NCBI RefSeq assembly: GCF_001939735.1
Contig: NZ_MJIL01000087.1
Coordinates: forward strand, 171,891-235,890
DNA: 64,000 nucleotides
Reading direction: 5' to 3'
DNA from: Photobacterium proteolyticum
GTDB lineage: Bacteria; Pseudomonadota; Gammaproteobacteria; Enterobacterales; Vibrionaceae
A program made the position numbers and the translations under genes. The notes under the pieces are model-generated. The model was not told the origin of the DNA. It was given only the letters and a program-made list of their open reading frames with translations, and made no database searches. Shown here in pieces: positions 36,743-45,177 of the stretch. Positions within the stretch are counted from its first letter, which is position 1. Every line of letters starts with the position of its first letter.

Positions 36743-37007
36743 TATACCCAAGCCACCTCAAGATGCAGGATTCAGAGTGAGACCAGCGAGCCGGTTCAAG
36801 GAAAGTAACGGTAGGAATGGTAGTCCCTTTCAACGTTATTTGACACAGAAATGGGCACGCTGGCTCACTCCCAATGGGCGAGTTTACTTGGCTTCTATGC
36901 GTTGTTACCGATTATTAATTTAGAGCTACTAGATTTTCAAATCGGTGCCTAGCCTACAAGCCAAGTAATTCTCGCTGAAACGAGCATCTTGAGGTAGCTT
37001 GGGTATA
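36743..37007. mobile_element. MITE-like element, copy 2 (265 bp, inverted)
   Basis: Same family as copy 1 in opposite orientation: its reverse complement follows copy 1 with small deletions (for example about 20 bases near each of two internal sites). Terminal inverted repeats are 24 bp with one mismatch (GCCACC for GCTACC at the left end). It separates the sRNA array from the epimerase gene. Confidence 0.85.
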
Positions 37008-37030
37008 AATCACGCCAACACTATGTTGCA

Positions 37031-37879
37031 TCAGTCGTACTCGGGACTCATCGCCATCAGATCGGGATGTGTCACCTCTAGCCCTAATACAGCGAATGTC
37101 TGCTCTGCGTTGATCTCCTTTCCCTGCACTACAACCGAAGGTGCAAAATCAGGCAAAGGCAAACCTGCCAGCATCGCCATTTTGGTATAATAGGCTTGCC
37201 GGGAAGGATGACTCGGCGCAGCCAGATGCAACACTGGCTGAGTTGGCCAGCACGCAATTGCGCAGCTGATTGCCTGGATACAATCATCAAGATGCACCAG
37301 ATTCACAGGCTCAGCACCATTAGCCAACGCTGTGCGGCCTGACAGGAATTTCACCGGATGACGATCCGGACCAATCAAGCCCGCAAGCCGTAGGACAACA
37401 ACCTCTTCCCCCCACTGCTCATGAAGCCACTGTTCAAGTAACCGGTGCGCCTTGCCGCTCGCAGTGTCCGGCACAGGTGCCGTAGATTCCGTAATCTCTC
37501 CTGCTACGCTGCCATAAACGGAGGTTGTACTGATGAATACTATCCGCTTGCAGCCATATGCCTGAGCGGCAGCCGACAAGCTTTTTATCTTCGCTACAAA
37601 TGCAGCATCTGCGTCTTCGCCCCGACCGGGCGGTACATTGATAACTAATACGTCTGTATTGAAAAAGTCAGCATATTGACCCTGTCTTCCATCACAGCTT
37701 TCAGCCTGTGGGTTTTCGATCGGAAGCGATAATTCAACACCATGAATGCCTGCTGCTGCGAGCTGGCTAATCCGGTTCCGATCCCGGCTGCTACCATATG
37801 TCTCATAGCCAATTTGGACCAAATGCTTTGCCAGAGGCAATCCGAGCCACCCGCAGCCGCATATACTCACCCTCATCAT
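37031..37879 (-). CDS. NAD-dependent epimerase/dehydratase family protein, YeeZ type
   Basis: A 282-residue extended SDR-like protein related to E. coli YeeZ. Rossmann motif GCGWLGLP near the N-terminus, RIVFISTTSVYGSVAGEITESTAP with the YG of the active site region, ILRLAGLIGPDRHPVKF-like VLRLAGLIGPDRHPVKFLSGR, NLVHLDDCIQAI. Function of the family is unknown; a nucleotide sugar substrate is often presumed without proof. Start chosen at tandem ATG 37879 with GAGGG upstream. It is convergent with the sRNA array and lies just beyond MITE copy 2. Confidence 0.85.
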   Translation of the reverse strand: MMRVSICGCGWLGLPLAKHLVQIGYETYGSSRDRNRISQLAAAGIHGVELSLPIENPQAESCDGRQGQYADFFNTDVLVINVPPGRGEDADAAFVAKIKSLSAAAQAYGCKRIVFISTTSVYGSVAGEITESTAPVPDTASGKAHRLLEQWLHEQWGEEVVVLRLAGLIGPDRHPVKFLSGRTALANGAEPVNLVHLDDCIQAISCAIACWPTQPVLHLAAPSHPSRQAYYTKMAMLAGLPLPDFAPSVVVQGKEINAEQTFAVLGLEVTHPDLMAMSPEYD

Positions 37880-38114
37880 CGTTCCCTCTTCAAATGCAAC
37901 AAAAGACATAAAATAACTACGGTTATTTATTTCGATCTGTAAATTAATTCCTTACAAATGAAAATAAACAACACAAATCCCCGCATAATTCGCGCATAAC
38001 AGGCATTTTGCTAAAAAAATTTTTCAGAACTGAAAGGAAAAATTCGATCCCTGTCAAACTATAATAAAAAGTAAAAGCTATATTCATCGATTTGCTAGGA
38101 GCATATCCATAAAA

Positions 38115-38129
38115 AGTAGTATAGTTTCA
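38115..38129. promoter_or_regulatory. HexR-like box upstream of hexR
   Basis: AGTAGTATAGTTTCA resembles the HexR consensus TGTARTWWWAYTACA and shares GTAGTAWAGTTTCA with the box before pykA. It is 67 bases upstream of hexR, suggesting autoregulation. Confidence 0.55.
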
Positions 38130-38195
38130 CCAAATTGGCTTCGTGAACCCATGAAGGCCTCTAATGAAATTCAGTAACGAAGCGCGGTAATCGCT

Positions 38196-39050
38196 ATGAA
38201 TACCCTAGAGAAAATTCAAAAGAACTTAGATAACTTCAGCAAATCCGAACGTAAGGTTGCTGAAGTAATCATCGCGTCACCACAGACAGCGATTCACTCC
38301 AGTATTGCGACACTGGCCAAAATGGCTGATGTCAGTGAGCCTACCGTGAACCGTTTTTGCCGTCGCCTTGATACCAAAGGTTTTCCGGACTTTAAACTGC
38401 ACCTCGCACAAAGCCTTGCAAACGGAACACCTTACGTTAATCGTAACGTTGAAGAAGACGACGGGCCAGACGCCTATACATCGAAAATTTTTGAATCAAC
38501 CATGGCTTGCCTGGATGTTGCCAAAAATAGCCTTGATCCGATGCAGGTTAACCGTGCCGTTGACTTGCTGACCCAAGCGAAGAAAATTTCTTTCTTCGGG
38601 CTCGGCGCCTCGGCTTCTGTTGCCCACGATGCCCAGAATAAGTTCTTCCGCTTTAACATTCCTATCGTCTGTTTCGATGATATTGTTATGCAACGCATGA
38701 GTGTAATCAACTGCACTGACGGCGATGTGGTTGTGATGATTTCGCATACCGGTCGCACAAAGAGCCTGGTAGAAATCGCGCGTATGGCACGTGAGAACGG
38801 TGCAACAGTAATTGGTATTACAGCCAAAGACTCGCCACTGGATCGTGAGTGCTCGCTCTCTATCTGTCTTGATGTACCGGAAGATACTGACATCTACATG
38901 CCAATGGCTAGCCGAGTGGTTCAGATGACTGTCATTGATGTGCTGGCGACCGGCTTTACTCTACGCCGAGGCGCCGGATTTCGCGAAAACCTCAAGCGAG
39001 TGAAAGAGTCCCTGAAGGACTCACGTTTCTCGAAAGAAGGCATCGCGTAA
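38196..39050 (+). CDS. hexR: HexR, MurR/RpiR family regulator of central carbon metabolism
   Basis: A 284-residue regulator, nearly colinear with E. coli Hex[33 protein letters not shown] segment [40 protein letters not shown], then a SIS sugar-phosphate-binding domain from about residue 125 ([43 protein letters not shown]). It responds to KDPG and controls glycolytic and Entner-Doudoroff genes. The gene lies upstream of pykA on the same strand, as in many gammaproteobacteria. A strong terminator follows. Confidence 0.96.
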   Translation: MNTLEKIQKNLDNFSKSERKVAEVIIASPQTAIHSSIATLAKMADVSEPTVNRFCRRLDTKGFPDFKLHLAQSLANGTPYVNRNVEEDDGPDAYTSKIFESTMACLDVAKNSLDPMQVNRAVDLLTQAKKISFFGLGASASVAHDAQNKFFRFNIPIVCFDDIVMQRMSVINCTDGDVVVMISHTGRTKSLVEIARMARENGATVIGITAKDSPLDRECSLSICLDVPEDTDIYMPMASRVVQMTVIDVLATGFTLRRGAGFRENLKRVKESLKDSRFSKEGIA

Positions 39051-39086
39051 CGGCTGCATAACTCCACCAGCCTGCATACCCTAAAA

Positions 39087-39116
39087 GCATGAGCCGAAAC
39101 CGGCTCATGCTTTTTT
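39087..39116 (+). terminator. Terminator of hexR
   Basis: Stem GCATGAGCCG / CGGCTCATGC with an AAAC-type loop, followed by six T. Confidence 0.93.
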
Positions 39117-39379
39117 ATTCATCCTGCTCCCCAGAAAACCAGCACGTCCTTCAACTCAACGAGCAACACACTACACTTATTACAGTTCAGCAATCCCCCC
39201 GTAAGCCCGTGTGAATGGCATCAGTTCACGCCAAAACGGCCTAACTGGTAATTCTTACGGCCCCGGGAAGCAAACACAACAACTTGAATGACAATGAAAA
39301 TTTATTCATAAACTTTTCATCTTGACTTGGTAGTTTCTTACAAATACTTGATTGAGAACAGCGCCGTAAAGCGCTATCG

Positions 39380-39394
39380 TGTAGTAAAGTTTCA
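39380..39394. promoter_or_regulatory. HexR-like box upstream of pykA
   Basis: TGTAGTAAAGTTTCA matches TGTARTWWWAYTACA at 13 of 15 positions; it sits 76 bases before the pykA start. Control of pykA by the neighbouring HexR is inferred. Confidence 0.6.
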
Positions 39395-39469
39395 TCCACA
39401 TTCAATGTGGCTTGATTATCTAAAAATCATCGTTTCATTGTCTTCCACAACATAAAGATGGAGTTTCCA

Positions 39470-40915
39470 ATGTCTGAAAGGCTAAGACGTACAAAAATCG
39501 TGACGACCCTGGGTCCTGCGACTGATCGCGATAACAATCTAGAGAAAATTATCGCAGCCGGTGCCAACGTCGTTCGAATGAACTTCTCGCATGGTAGTCC
39601 TGAGGATCATATCCAGCGGACTAAAACTGTACGTGAAATTGCCGCGAAGCTTGGTAAACATGTCGCGATCCTTGGCGATCTTCAAGGTCCGAAAATCCGG
39701 GTTTCTACTTTCAAAGATGACAAAATCGAGCTGGCCATCGGCGATGCTTTTACCCTCGACAGCGACCTGCCAAAAGGCGAAGGCAATCAGCAAGCCGTTG
39801 GTCTGGACTATAAGGAATTACCCAAGGACGTTATCCCGGGCGATATCCTGCTCCTTGACGATGGCCGTGTTCAACTACGAGTGACAACCGTAGATGGTAA
39901 CAAAGTTCATACCGAGGTAACTGTAGGCGGTCCGTTGTCCAACAACAAGGGCATCAACAAAAAAGGCGGCGGTCTGTCTGCCGAGGCGCTGACCGACAAA
40001 GACAAAGCCGATATCGTAACCGCTGCGGCAATGAAAGTTGACTATCTGGCCGTTTCTTTCCCGCGCAACGGCGAAGACATGAAATACGCCCGCCTGCTGG
40101 CGACTGAGGCAGGTCTGGAAGCGAAACTGGTGGCCAAGGTGGAACGTGCCGAGTCCGTTGCGACTACCGAGGCAATGGATGACATCATCATGGCTTCCGA
40201 TGCCGTAATGGTTGCACGTGGTGATCTCGGTGTAGAGATTGGCGACCCGGAACTTGTCGGCGTCCAGAAGAAACTGATCCGCCGCGCTCGCAGCCTGAAC
40301 CGTACTGTGATCACAGCCACACAGATGATGGAGTCAATGATCACCAGTCCTATGCCAACACGTGCAGAGGTCATGGACGTAGCGAACGCCGTGCTTGACG
40401 GGACAGATGCGGTAATGTTGTCAGCCGAAACCGCAGCAGGCCAATACCCGGAAGAAACTGTCAAGGCAATGGCAAGCGTGTGTGTCGGTGCCGAGAAAGA
40501 GCCAAGTATTAACGTGTCTAACCATCGCCTGGCCCGTACGTTTGCCTCGTCGGAAGAAACCATTGCCATGTCTACCATGTATGCAGCCAACCACATGGAA
40601 GGTGTCAAGGCGATGATTACCATGACGGAATCAGGCCGTACACCGCTGATGATGTCACGTATATCATCTGGTTTGCCTATCTATGCTATGTCACGCAACG
40701 AAAGCACGCTAAACCGCTCTGCCCTATACCGAGGTGTTACCCCGATCTATTTCGATCGTGACAGCGATGCCGGACTGGCGGCTGCAAAACATGCCATCGC
40801 GGTACTGAAAGAGCAAAACTACCTGACAGAAGGCGATCTGGTCATCATCACTCAAGGTGACGAAATGGATATTGTTGGCTCGACCAACAACATGCGTATT
40901 CTGACAGTAGAATAA
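39470..40915 (+). CDS. pykA: Pyruvate kinase (PykA type)
   Basis: A 481-residue pyruvate kinase: phosphoenolpyruvate + ADP to pyruvate + ATP. Motifs [26 protein letters not shown], the catalytic segment [23 protein letters not shown] and TATQMMESM are present. It is the AMP-activated PykA type by likeness and by linkage to hexR. Start ATG at 39470 (MSERLRR) follows GGAG at ideal spacing; the in-frame ATG at 39458 overlaps that ribosome site and is rejected. Confidence 0.97.
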   Translation: MSERLRRTKIVTTLGPATDRDNNLEKIIAAGANVVRMNFSHGSPEDHIQRTKTVREIAAKLGKHVAILGDLQGPKIRVSTFKDDKIELAIGDAFTLDSDLPKGEGNQQAVGLDYKELPKDVIPGDILLLDDGRVQLRVTTVDGNKVHTEVTVGGPLSNNKGINKKGGGLSAEALTDKDKADIVTAAAMKVDYLAVSFPRNGEDMKYARLLATEAGLEAKLVAKVERAESVATTEAMDDIIMASDAVMVARGDLGVEIGDPELVGVQKKLIRRARSLNRTVITATQMMESMITSPMPTRAEVMDVANAVLDGTDAVMLSAETAAGQYPEETVKAMASVCVGAEKEPSINVSNHRLARTFASSEETIAMSTMYAANHMEGVKAMITMTESGRTPLMMSRISSGLPIYAMSRNESTLNRSALYRGVTPIYFDRDSDAGLAAAKHAIAVLKEQNYLTEGDLVIITQGDEMDIVGSTNNMRILTVE

Positions 40916-40936
40916 ACTCTGCCAACCGTGTTCGCC

Positions 40937-41025
40937 CCCTCCCCTTTATGGGGAGGGAACAGGACCACACGCACGCGATAGCTGTATGTGGTCCCCACCC
41001 TTTCAGATAATGAAACCAGGTGGGA
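40937..41025. repeat. Three tandem inverted repeats after pykA
   Basis: CCCTCCCC / GGGGAGGG (40937-40957), GGACCACA / TGTGGTCC (40962-40994) and CCACC / GGTGG (40996-41023) follow each other. None has a T-run, so they may be RNA-stabilising 3' structures or an unusual terminator region between convergent pykA and rimJ. Confidence 0.55.
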
Positions 41026-41044
41026 TTATTCCTGTCGCAAGCGG

Positions 41045-41629
41045 TTACTGCTTAGGCGGGATCCAGTTGGGGTTAATGCGCGAGGTCAGAACATGGTCTT
41101 CCCAACGGCCATTAATCAACAAGTAGTCCTTCGCCTCACCTTCTTTTCTAAAGCCGGCAGCATCGAGCACCGCAGCACTTTTTTGATTCCTCGGCATATA
41201 GGCAGCCATGACCCGATGGAAATGCTGCTGCTCGAACATCCACTCCACCGTTGCCTCAAGCGTTTTCCGCATTATTCCTTGCCCCTGGCAGCGCTCATCA
41301 AGTGAGTAGCCGACATGGCAGGCAAAGAACGGATGTCTGACCAAATTGCTGTAGTTGATCACTCCGCAGATATCATCAGACCCCGGTTTCACGATAATAA
41401 AATAATAAGCCAGTTTGTGCTTATGTAGCTCCGCAAGCTGACCGAGGCGCTTATCCCAGCCTGCCTCGGTGAAGAAAGCCTCCTCGCGTAGCGGCTCCCA
41501 AGGCTGCAGAAATGCCCTGTTCCTTTGATAGTAGGCAGCAATCAAGGGAGCATCCCTGGTGGTGATAAGTCGTACCTTAAGCTCATCCACCGTGATGCTC
41601 GGAGAACGATTAATAATTGAATGAAACAA
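41045..41629 (-). CDS. rimJ: RimJ-type N-acetyltransferase (ribosomal protein S5 alanine)
   Basis: A 194-residue GNAT acetyltransferase, same length as E. coli RimJ and colinear with it: VRLITTRDAPLIAAYYQRNRAFLQPWEP, HKLAYYFIIVKP, VGYSLDERCQGQGIMRKTL (acetyl-CoA loop), HFHRVMAAYMPRNQKSAAVL, GFRKEGEAKDYLLINGRWEDHVLTS. It would acetylate the N-terminal Ala of S5. It stands alone, convergent with pykA. Confidence 0.9.
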   Translation of the reverse strand: MFHSIINRSPSITVDELKVRLITTRDAPLIAAYYQRNRAFLQPWEPLREEAFFTEAGWDKRLGQLAELHKHKLAYYFIIVKPGSDDICGVINYSNLVRHPFFACHVGYSLDERCQGQGIMRKTLEATVEWMFEQQHFHRVMAAYMPRNQKSAAVLDAAGFRKEGEAKDYLLINGRWEDHVLTSRINPNWIPPKQ

Positions 41630-41832
41630 CAGTACCTCACCTTAGATTAGGGCCCAATAATAAAACGTTACCACACGCATCGTGCCGACAACATACTTTT
41701 AGTCATTTCATAAATGAATGACCAGCATAACATTTTGCCCGCAAAGCCAACTTGTATACGGTTTTCTGAGCTATGATTGGATCAGCTAGCGCTTCCGCCA
41801 AGTAGTAATTCTTCAAATGACAGTGATTGATT

Positions 41833-42318
41833 ATGTATTATGACTACCTTGATACGGTATTAGGAAAAATCTATTTACTTGCAGACAACCAGGGGCTCAG
41901 GCAACTAACAGTAGGGAGCGGTGGCTTTTGCCCTGATTCCAGCTGGGAACACAGTCCGGAATTCATGCAACAATTCACCTCCCAGCTCAAGGAATACCTT
42001 CAAGGACAACGCAAAACCTTCACCCTTTCCCTCGCCCCCCAAGGCACATCCTTTCAACAACAAGTCTGGCAAGCAATCACCGAAATCCCGTTTGGCACAT
42101 GCCTCTCTTACCAGCAAATTGCCGATAAAATTCACCAACCCGCAGCGGTGCAGGCCATCGGCATGGCCAGGAACGTCAACCCGATCCCTATTATTATCCC
42201 CTGTCACCGGGTTCAGGGAGACAACCACCAGCAAACTAATTGCCGCTACGGTCAAGATATGACACTGCAGTTACTGGCACTCGAGTCGGGCAAGTTGACA
42301 TTATTGCAGCCCATATAA
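41833..42318 (+). CDS. ogt: Methylated-DNA--protein-cysteine methyltransferase
   Basis: A 161-residue O6-alkylguanine DNA repair protein. The suicide cysteine is C124 in IPIIIPCHRVQG, with the upstream wing motif GTCLSYQQIADKI and the Arg finger segment AIGMARNVNPIP. The downstream stretch NHQQTNCRYGQDMTLQLLALE departs from the usual LTGY.GGL..K..LL.LE pattern, losing the Gly pair. ATG at 41833 is used; a TTG two codons upstream also opens the frame. Ribosome site is weak. A terminator follows. Confidence 0.92.
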   Translation: MYYDYLDTVLGKIYLLADNQGLRQLTVGSGGFCPDSSWEHSPEFMQQFTSQLKEYLQGQRKTFTLSLAPQGTSFQQQVWQAITEIPFGTCLSYQQIADKIHQPAAVQAIGMARNVNPIPIIIPCHRVQGDNHQQTNCRYGQDMTLQLLALESGKLTLLQPI

Positions 42319-42320
42319 GA

Positions 42321-42342
42321 AAAGGAGGCAAACGCCTCCTTT
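42321..42342. terminator. Terminator between ogt and tyrR
   Basis: Stem AAAGGAGGC / GCCTCCTTT with loop AAAC, between convergent genes. T-runs are short. Confidence 0.8.
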
Positions 42343-42369
42343 AATATTAAGTCGTTAAGGTATACCTAA

Positions 42370-43905
42370 TTAGTGCTTGCCAATGCCGTATTCACGCAGT
42401 TTATTGGCAACAGCAGTATGCGAAACCCCCAGCCGTTTCGCCAGTTTACGGGTCGACGGATAGCTGCGGTAAAGATTGTTCAGGATCCCCGACTCATAGC
42501 GCTTCATGATCTCGTCCAAAGAGCCATCTAGCGTCTCGTCACTAATAACACTGGCCGTTTCGTTTTCCGGTAGCTGGACATCGTCCACAGTCACTTCGGT
42601 ACCGTCGACCTGCGTCATGGCACGGAACAAAACATTTCGTAACTGCCTGATATTCCCCGGCCATGCATACTGGCTAAGGTATTGCGCCAGTTCATCCGAA
42701 ATAACCGGCTTCGGCTGTTGCATCTCCTGTGCAAACTGGGCAAGAAACAGCTCGGCCAGCGAGACAATATCACCGGTACGCTCACGCAGCGGCGGCACGA
42801 CAAGAGCCAGTACATTCAGGCGGTAATACAAATCTTCCCGGAACTCACCACTGGCAACCAAATCAGGCAACTTCTTCTGTGTCGAGCAAATTACCCGGAC
42901 ATCAACCTTCATTTCTTTTTCTTCGCCTACCCGGCGGAACGTGCCGTCCTGCAGGAAGCGAAGCAGCTTGATTTGCAGATGCGCCGACATTTCGCCCACT
43001 TCATACAGGAAAACGGTACCGCCGTCTGCCTGCTCGAATATCCCCTTCTTGCCCGGCTCTGTGGCACTGCCTGCAAAACCAAACAATTCGGTTTCGGCGG
43101 CGTTATCCGGCATCGAAACACAATTCACCAGCAAAAATGGTTTGTCACGTCTCAGAGAGCGACGGTGACAGGCGCGAGCCAGCATTTCCTTACCGGTGCC
43201 AGTTTCTCCCTGGATCAGCAAGGGAGCGTCCAGCAGTGATAGTTTCTTGGCCTGGGCAAGCAAATGCTTGAATCGAGAAGACTGTCCGACAAAGTGCTCA
43301 AAGCCGTTGTCGCTGCTGATCTCCCGCATCGCGACAGGCATTTTCGCTTCAGACAAAGACTTGAGCAGGATAACAGCGCTAGCCAGTACCTGCTTTTCAC
43401 TTTCGTCGGCAACATACACCGGCATGATCTCCATCATGTAGTCCAGTCCGGAGAGCACGATCATTTCACTACGCTTGGCCGCCTCTTCTTTTTCCAACCA
43501 GCGATGGAAATTAAAGCCAAGCAGCGTCTGAATGCCTTCACCAAGAATGTCACCGCGAGTTTTGCCCATCAGCAACTCGGCAGCATCATTGGCAAGATCA
43601 ACCTTACCTTGCAAGTTAATTGAGAAAAACGGATCAGGCAGGGTCTCCAGCAATGCCTTCAGCTCTTTGTGCTCGCGCTCGCTCGGCATAAACTGGATCT
43701 TGCGGACATCGGTCACACCGTCCAGCTGGCGGATTTGCGACATCAGCTGACTAAACTGCTCGAACTCGATCTCCGGGCAGTTGAGGTAGATAATCCCTAT
43801 TCGATCAATTTCAATACCCCGTAAATCTATCTGCTGACTGGTCAGAATATCCAGTAGCTCGCGGGTCATACCAAGTCGGTCTTCACAATTGACTTGTAGC
43901 CTCAT
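42370..43905 (-). CDS. tyrR: TyrR, aromatic amino acid regulator
   Basis: A 511-residue regulator colinear with E. coli TyrR (513): ACT domain (1-70, MRLQVNCEDRLGMTRELLDIL), PAS domain (about 78-130, LETLPDPFFSINLQGKVDLANDAA), AAA+ domain (about 205-425, Walker A GETGTGKE at 233-240) and C-terminal HTH (KLAKRLGVSHTAVANKLREYGI). As in other TyrR proteins, the GAFTGA loop is missing (ELFGFAGSATEPG). Unusually, the Walker B Asp is Tyr301 (TVFLYEVGEMS), a single-base change from the usual DE. It controls aromatic biosynthesis and transport genes. Confidence 0.95.
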   Translation of the reverse strand: MRLQVNCEDRLGMTRELLDILTSQQIDLRGIEIDRIGIIYLNCPEIEFEQFSQLMSQIRQLDGVTDVRKIQFMPSEREHKELKALLETLPDPFFSINLQGKVDLANDAAELLMGKTRGDILGEGIQTLLGFNFHRWLEKEEAAKRSEMIVLSGLDYMMEIMPVYVADESEKQVLASAVILLKSLSEAKMPVAMREISSDNGFEHFVGQSSRFKHLLAQAKKLSLLDAPLLIQGETGTGKEMLARACHRRSLRRDKPFLLVNCVSMPDNAAETELFGFAGSATEPGKKGIFEQADGGTVFLYEVGEMSAHLQIKLLRFLQDGTFRRVGEEKEMKVDVRVICSTQKKLPDLVASGEFREDLYYRLNVLALVVPPLRERTGDIVSLAELFLAQFAQEMQQPKPVISDELAQYLSQYAWPGNIRQLRNVLFRAMTQVDGTEVTVDDVQLPENETASVISDETLDGSLDEIMKRYESGILNNLYRSYPSTRKLAKRLGVSHTAVANKLREYGIGKH

Positions 43906-44145
43906 ATCACACGCCTTCTCAATTACTTTTCTTACAAGGTGTCAGGAATTGTTGACACTGAAGAAGTGTGCGCCTTCACTGTAAACGAGTCAAGTTCGCA
44001 ATGGTGCATGATGAGAGATTGGACAATAGCGGGAGGCGAGTTTGACCATTTAGTCGCCACATCGGCAATATATCTCGGGAAATATCCCGCAGTTAGGACA
44101 GGTTTAGCCATGCGGAAGGGCCCACATGGCTATCTACTTTACTGG

Positions 44146-45177
44146 TTACTTCGCGTCTTTCTGCTGACGAGTCAGGCGCAAAACCAAATCTTTGCGGATT
44201 TCACTTAATTTCGGCTGCTGATCAGGCTGCCAAGGCAGCGGTCGCATCAAGCTGATCGCTTTGAGGCCCAGGCGTCCGGTCAGCAGTCCGACACCGACAC
44301 CTTGCGCAACCCGTGTCGACATCCGGCCGGCTAAATCCATCGACAACATATCCATACCGGTATCGGCAATCATCTCGCTGGCACCGGCAACGGCCATGTT
44401 GGCAAGTACCAACTTAACAAGCTTGATCCTCGACCAATACCCCAGCTCGACGCCATAGACAGCCGAGACCTGATCAATCAATTTGAAGTTCCGCCACGCC
44501 ACCAGCAGCATATCGGCAACGGCCAGCGGGCTCACCGCCACCATCACCGCCGCCTCGCTGGCATATTTGGCCACCAGACGACGAGCCAGCTTATCCTGAT
44601 GGGTCAGCACCATCTGATCATAAAGCTGCAACACCTCACGGTCGTTATGCGTCGCCGCCAGCGACTGCATCCAGCGATCGTAGCCGACATGGTCGTCGCG
44701 AATTGCACTCTGCCGAGCCAACTTGGTACAGAACGCCTTACCCTGACCAATGCTGTCAGCCTCCAGCAACGCTTCCGCCTGCTCCCGCTCAGACTGGCGG
44801 TTCTTCAGGCGGCGAAGCTTGAGCAACTCACTGCCAATAGCCGTAATACCGGTAGCGGCGACAGCAGCAATAATCGTGCTCCAGCCAAGTGCCAGCCAGT
44901 CGGCACTTTGATAGGCAGTGACCACATAGTCCAGCGTCTGCCAGCCAGCCATTGCCGCCGCGGCAACCAGGAGCCCCTTGAACCAGCGACCGCTTCGCTT
45001 GGGCTTGCTGGCAAGAGTCTGTGCCAACTGCTCCTCGACATCAGGCTCAGAGGCCGTGTCCGGCAAGAAAGCCTCATCCTCGGCAAACTGCTGCTGGGCA
45101 GTCAGCTCCTGCTCCGCTGTCGATGCCGCCTGTTCAGGCTCATCAAATAATATTTTCGCTTTATAAGGTTGAGTCAT
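44146..45177 (-). CDS. ycjF: YcjF family inner-membrane protein (UPF0283/TIGR01620)
   Basis: A 343-residue membrane protein. An acidic N-terminus (about 1-60), two TM segments at about 67-120 (GLLVAAAAMAGWQTLDYVV, TIIAAVAATGITAIGSELL), then a conserved C-terminal domain with YWSRIKLVKLVLANMAVAGASEM and RMSTRVAQGVGVGLLTGRLGLKAISLMRPLPW. It follows ycjX with a 4-base overlap, as in E. coli, where both are part of the psp regulon. Molecular function unknown. Confidence 0.93.
   Translation of the reverse strand: MTQPYKAKILFDEPEQAASTAEQELTAQQQFAEDEAFLPDTASEPDVEEQLAQTLASKPKRSGRWFKGLLVAAAAMAGWQTLDYVVTAYQSADWLALGWSTIIAAVAATGITAIGSELLKLRRLKNRQSEREQAEALLEADSIGQGKAFCTKLARQSAIRDDHVGYDRWMQSLAATHNDREVLQLYDQMVLTHQDKLARRLVAKYASEAAVMVAVSPLAVADMLLVAWRNFKLIDQVSAVYGVELGYWSRIKLVKLVLANMAVAGASEMIADTGMDMLSMDLAGRMSTRVAQGVGVGLLTGRLGLKAISLMRPLPWQPDQQPKLSEIRKDLVLRLTRQQKDAK

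Larger units (their letters stand above)
34997..37030. other. 2 kb protein-free region: sRNA array and MITE pair (vrrA locus)
   Basis: No credible protein gene. It contains, in order, a RybB/MicV-like sRNA (35283), a VrrA-like sRNA (35632), a MITE-like element (35786), two more VrrA-like sRNAs (36246 and 36598) and an inverted MITE copy (36743). All four RNA genes are on the plus strand and have sigma-E-type promoters and their own terminators. Between 35001 and 35240 and between 35350 and 35590 I see nothing recognisable. V. cholerae vrrA is known to lie just beyond the psrA-type TetR gene, so the position is orthologous. Confidence 0.8.
39051..39469. other. 419-base region between hexR and pykA
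   Basis: Contains the hexR terminator, a possible weak promoter (TTGACT 39323, 17 bases, TACTTG), a small inverted repeat AGCGC / GCGCT (39360-39375) and a HexR-like box at 39380. No reading frame of note. Confidence 0.5.

Noticed and set aside
35786-37007. CRISPR or integron-type repeat array
   Set aside because: The repeated blocks are of two kinds (sRNA units and inverted MITE copies) with irregular spacing; there are no short regular repeats and no cas or integrase genes.
43939-44208. 89-residue plus-strand frame between tyrR and ycjF
   Set aside because: Starts at GTG without a ribosome site, overlaps the end of ycjF, and has no recognisable features. The 240-base gap holds only a small dyad GTGTCA / TGACAC at 43939-43958 of unknown meaning.
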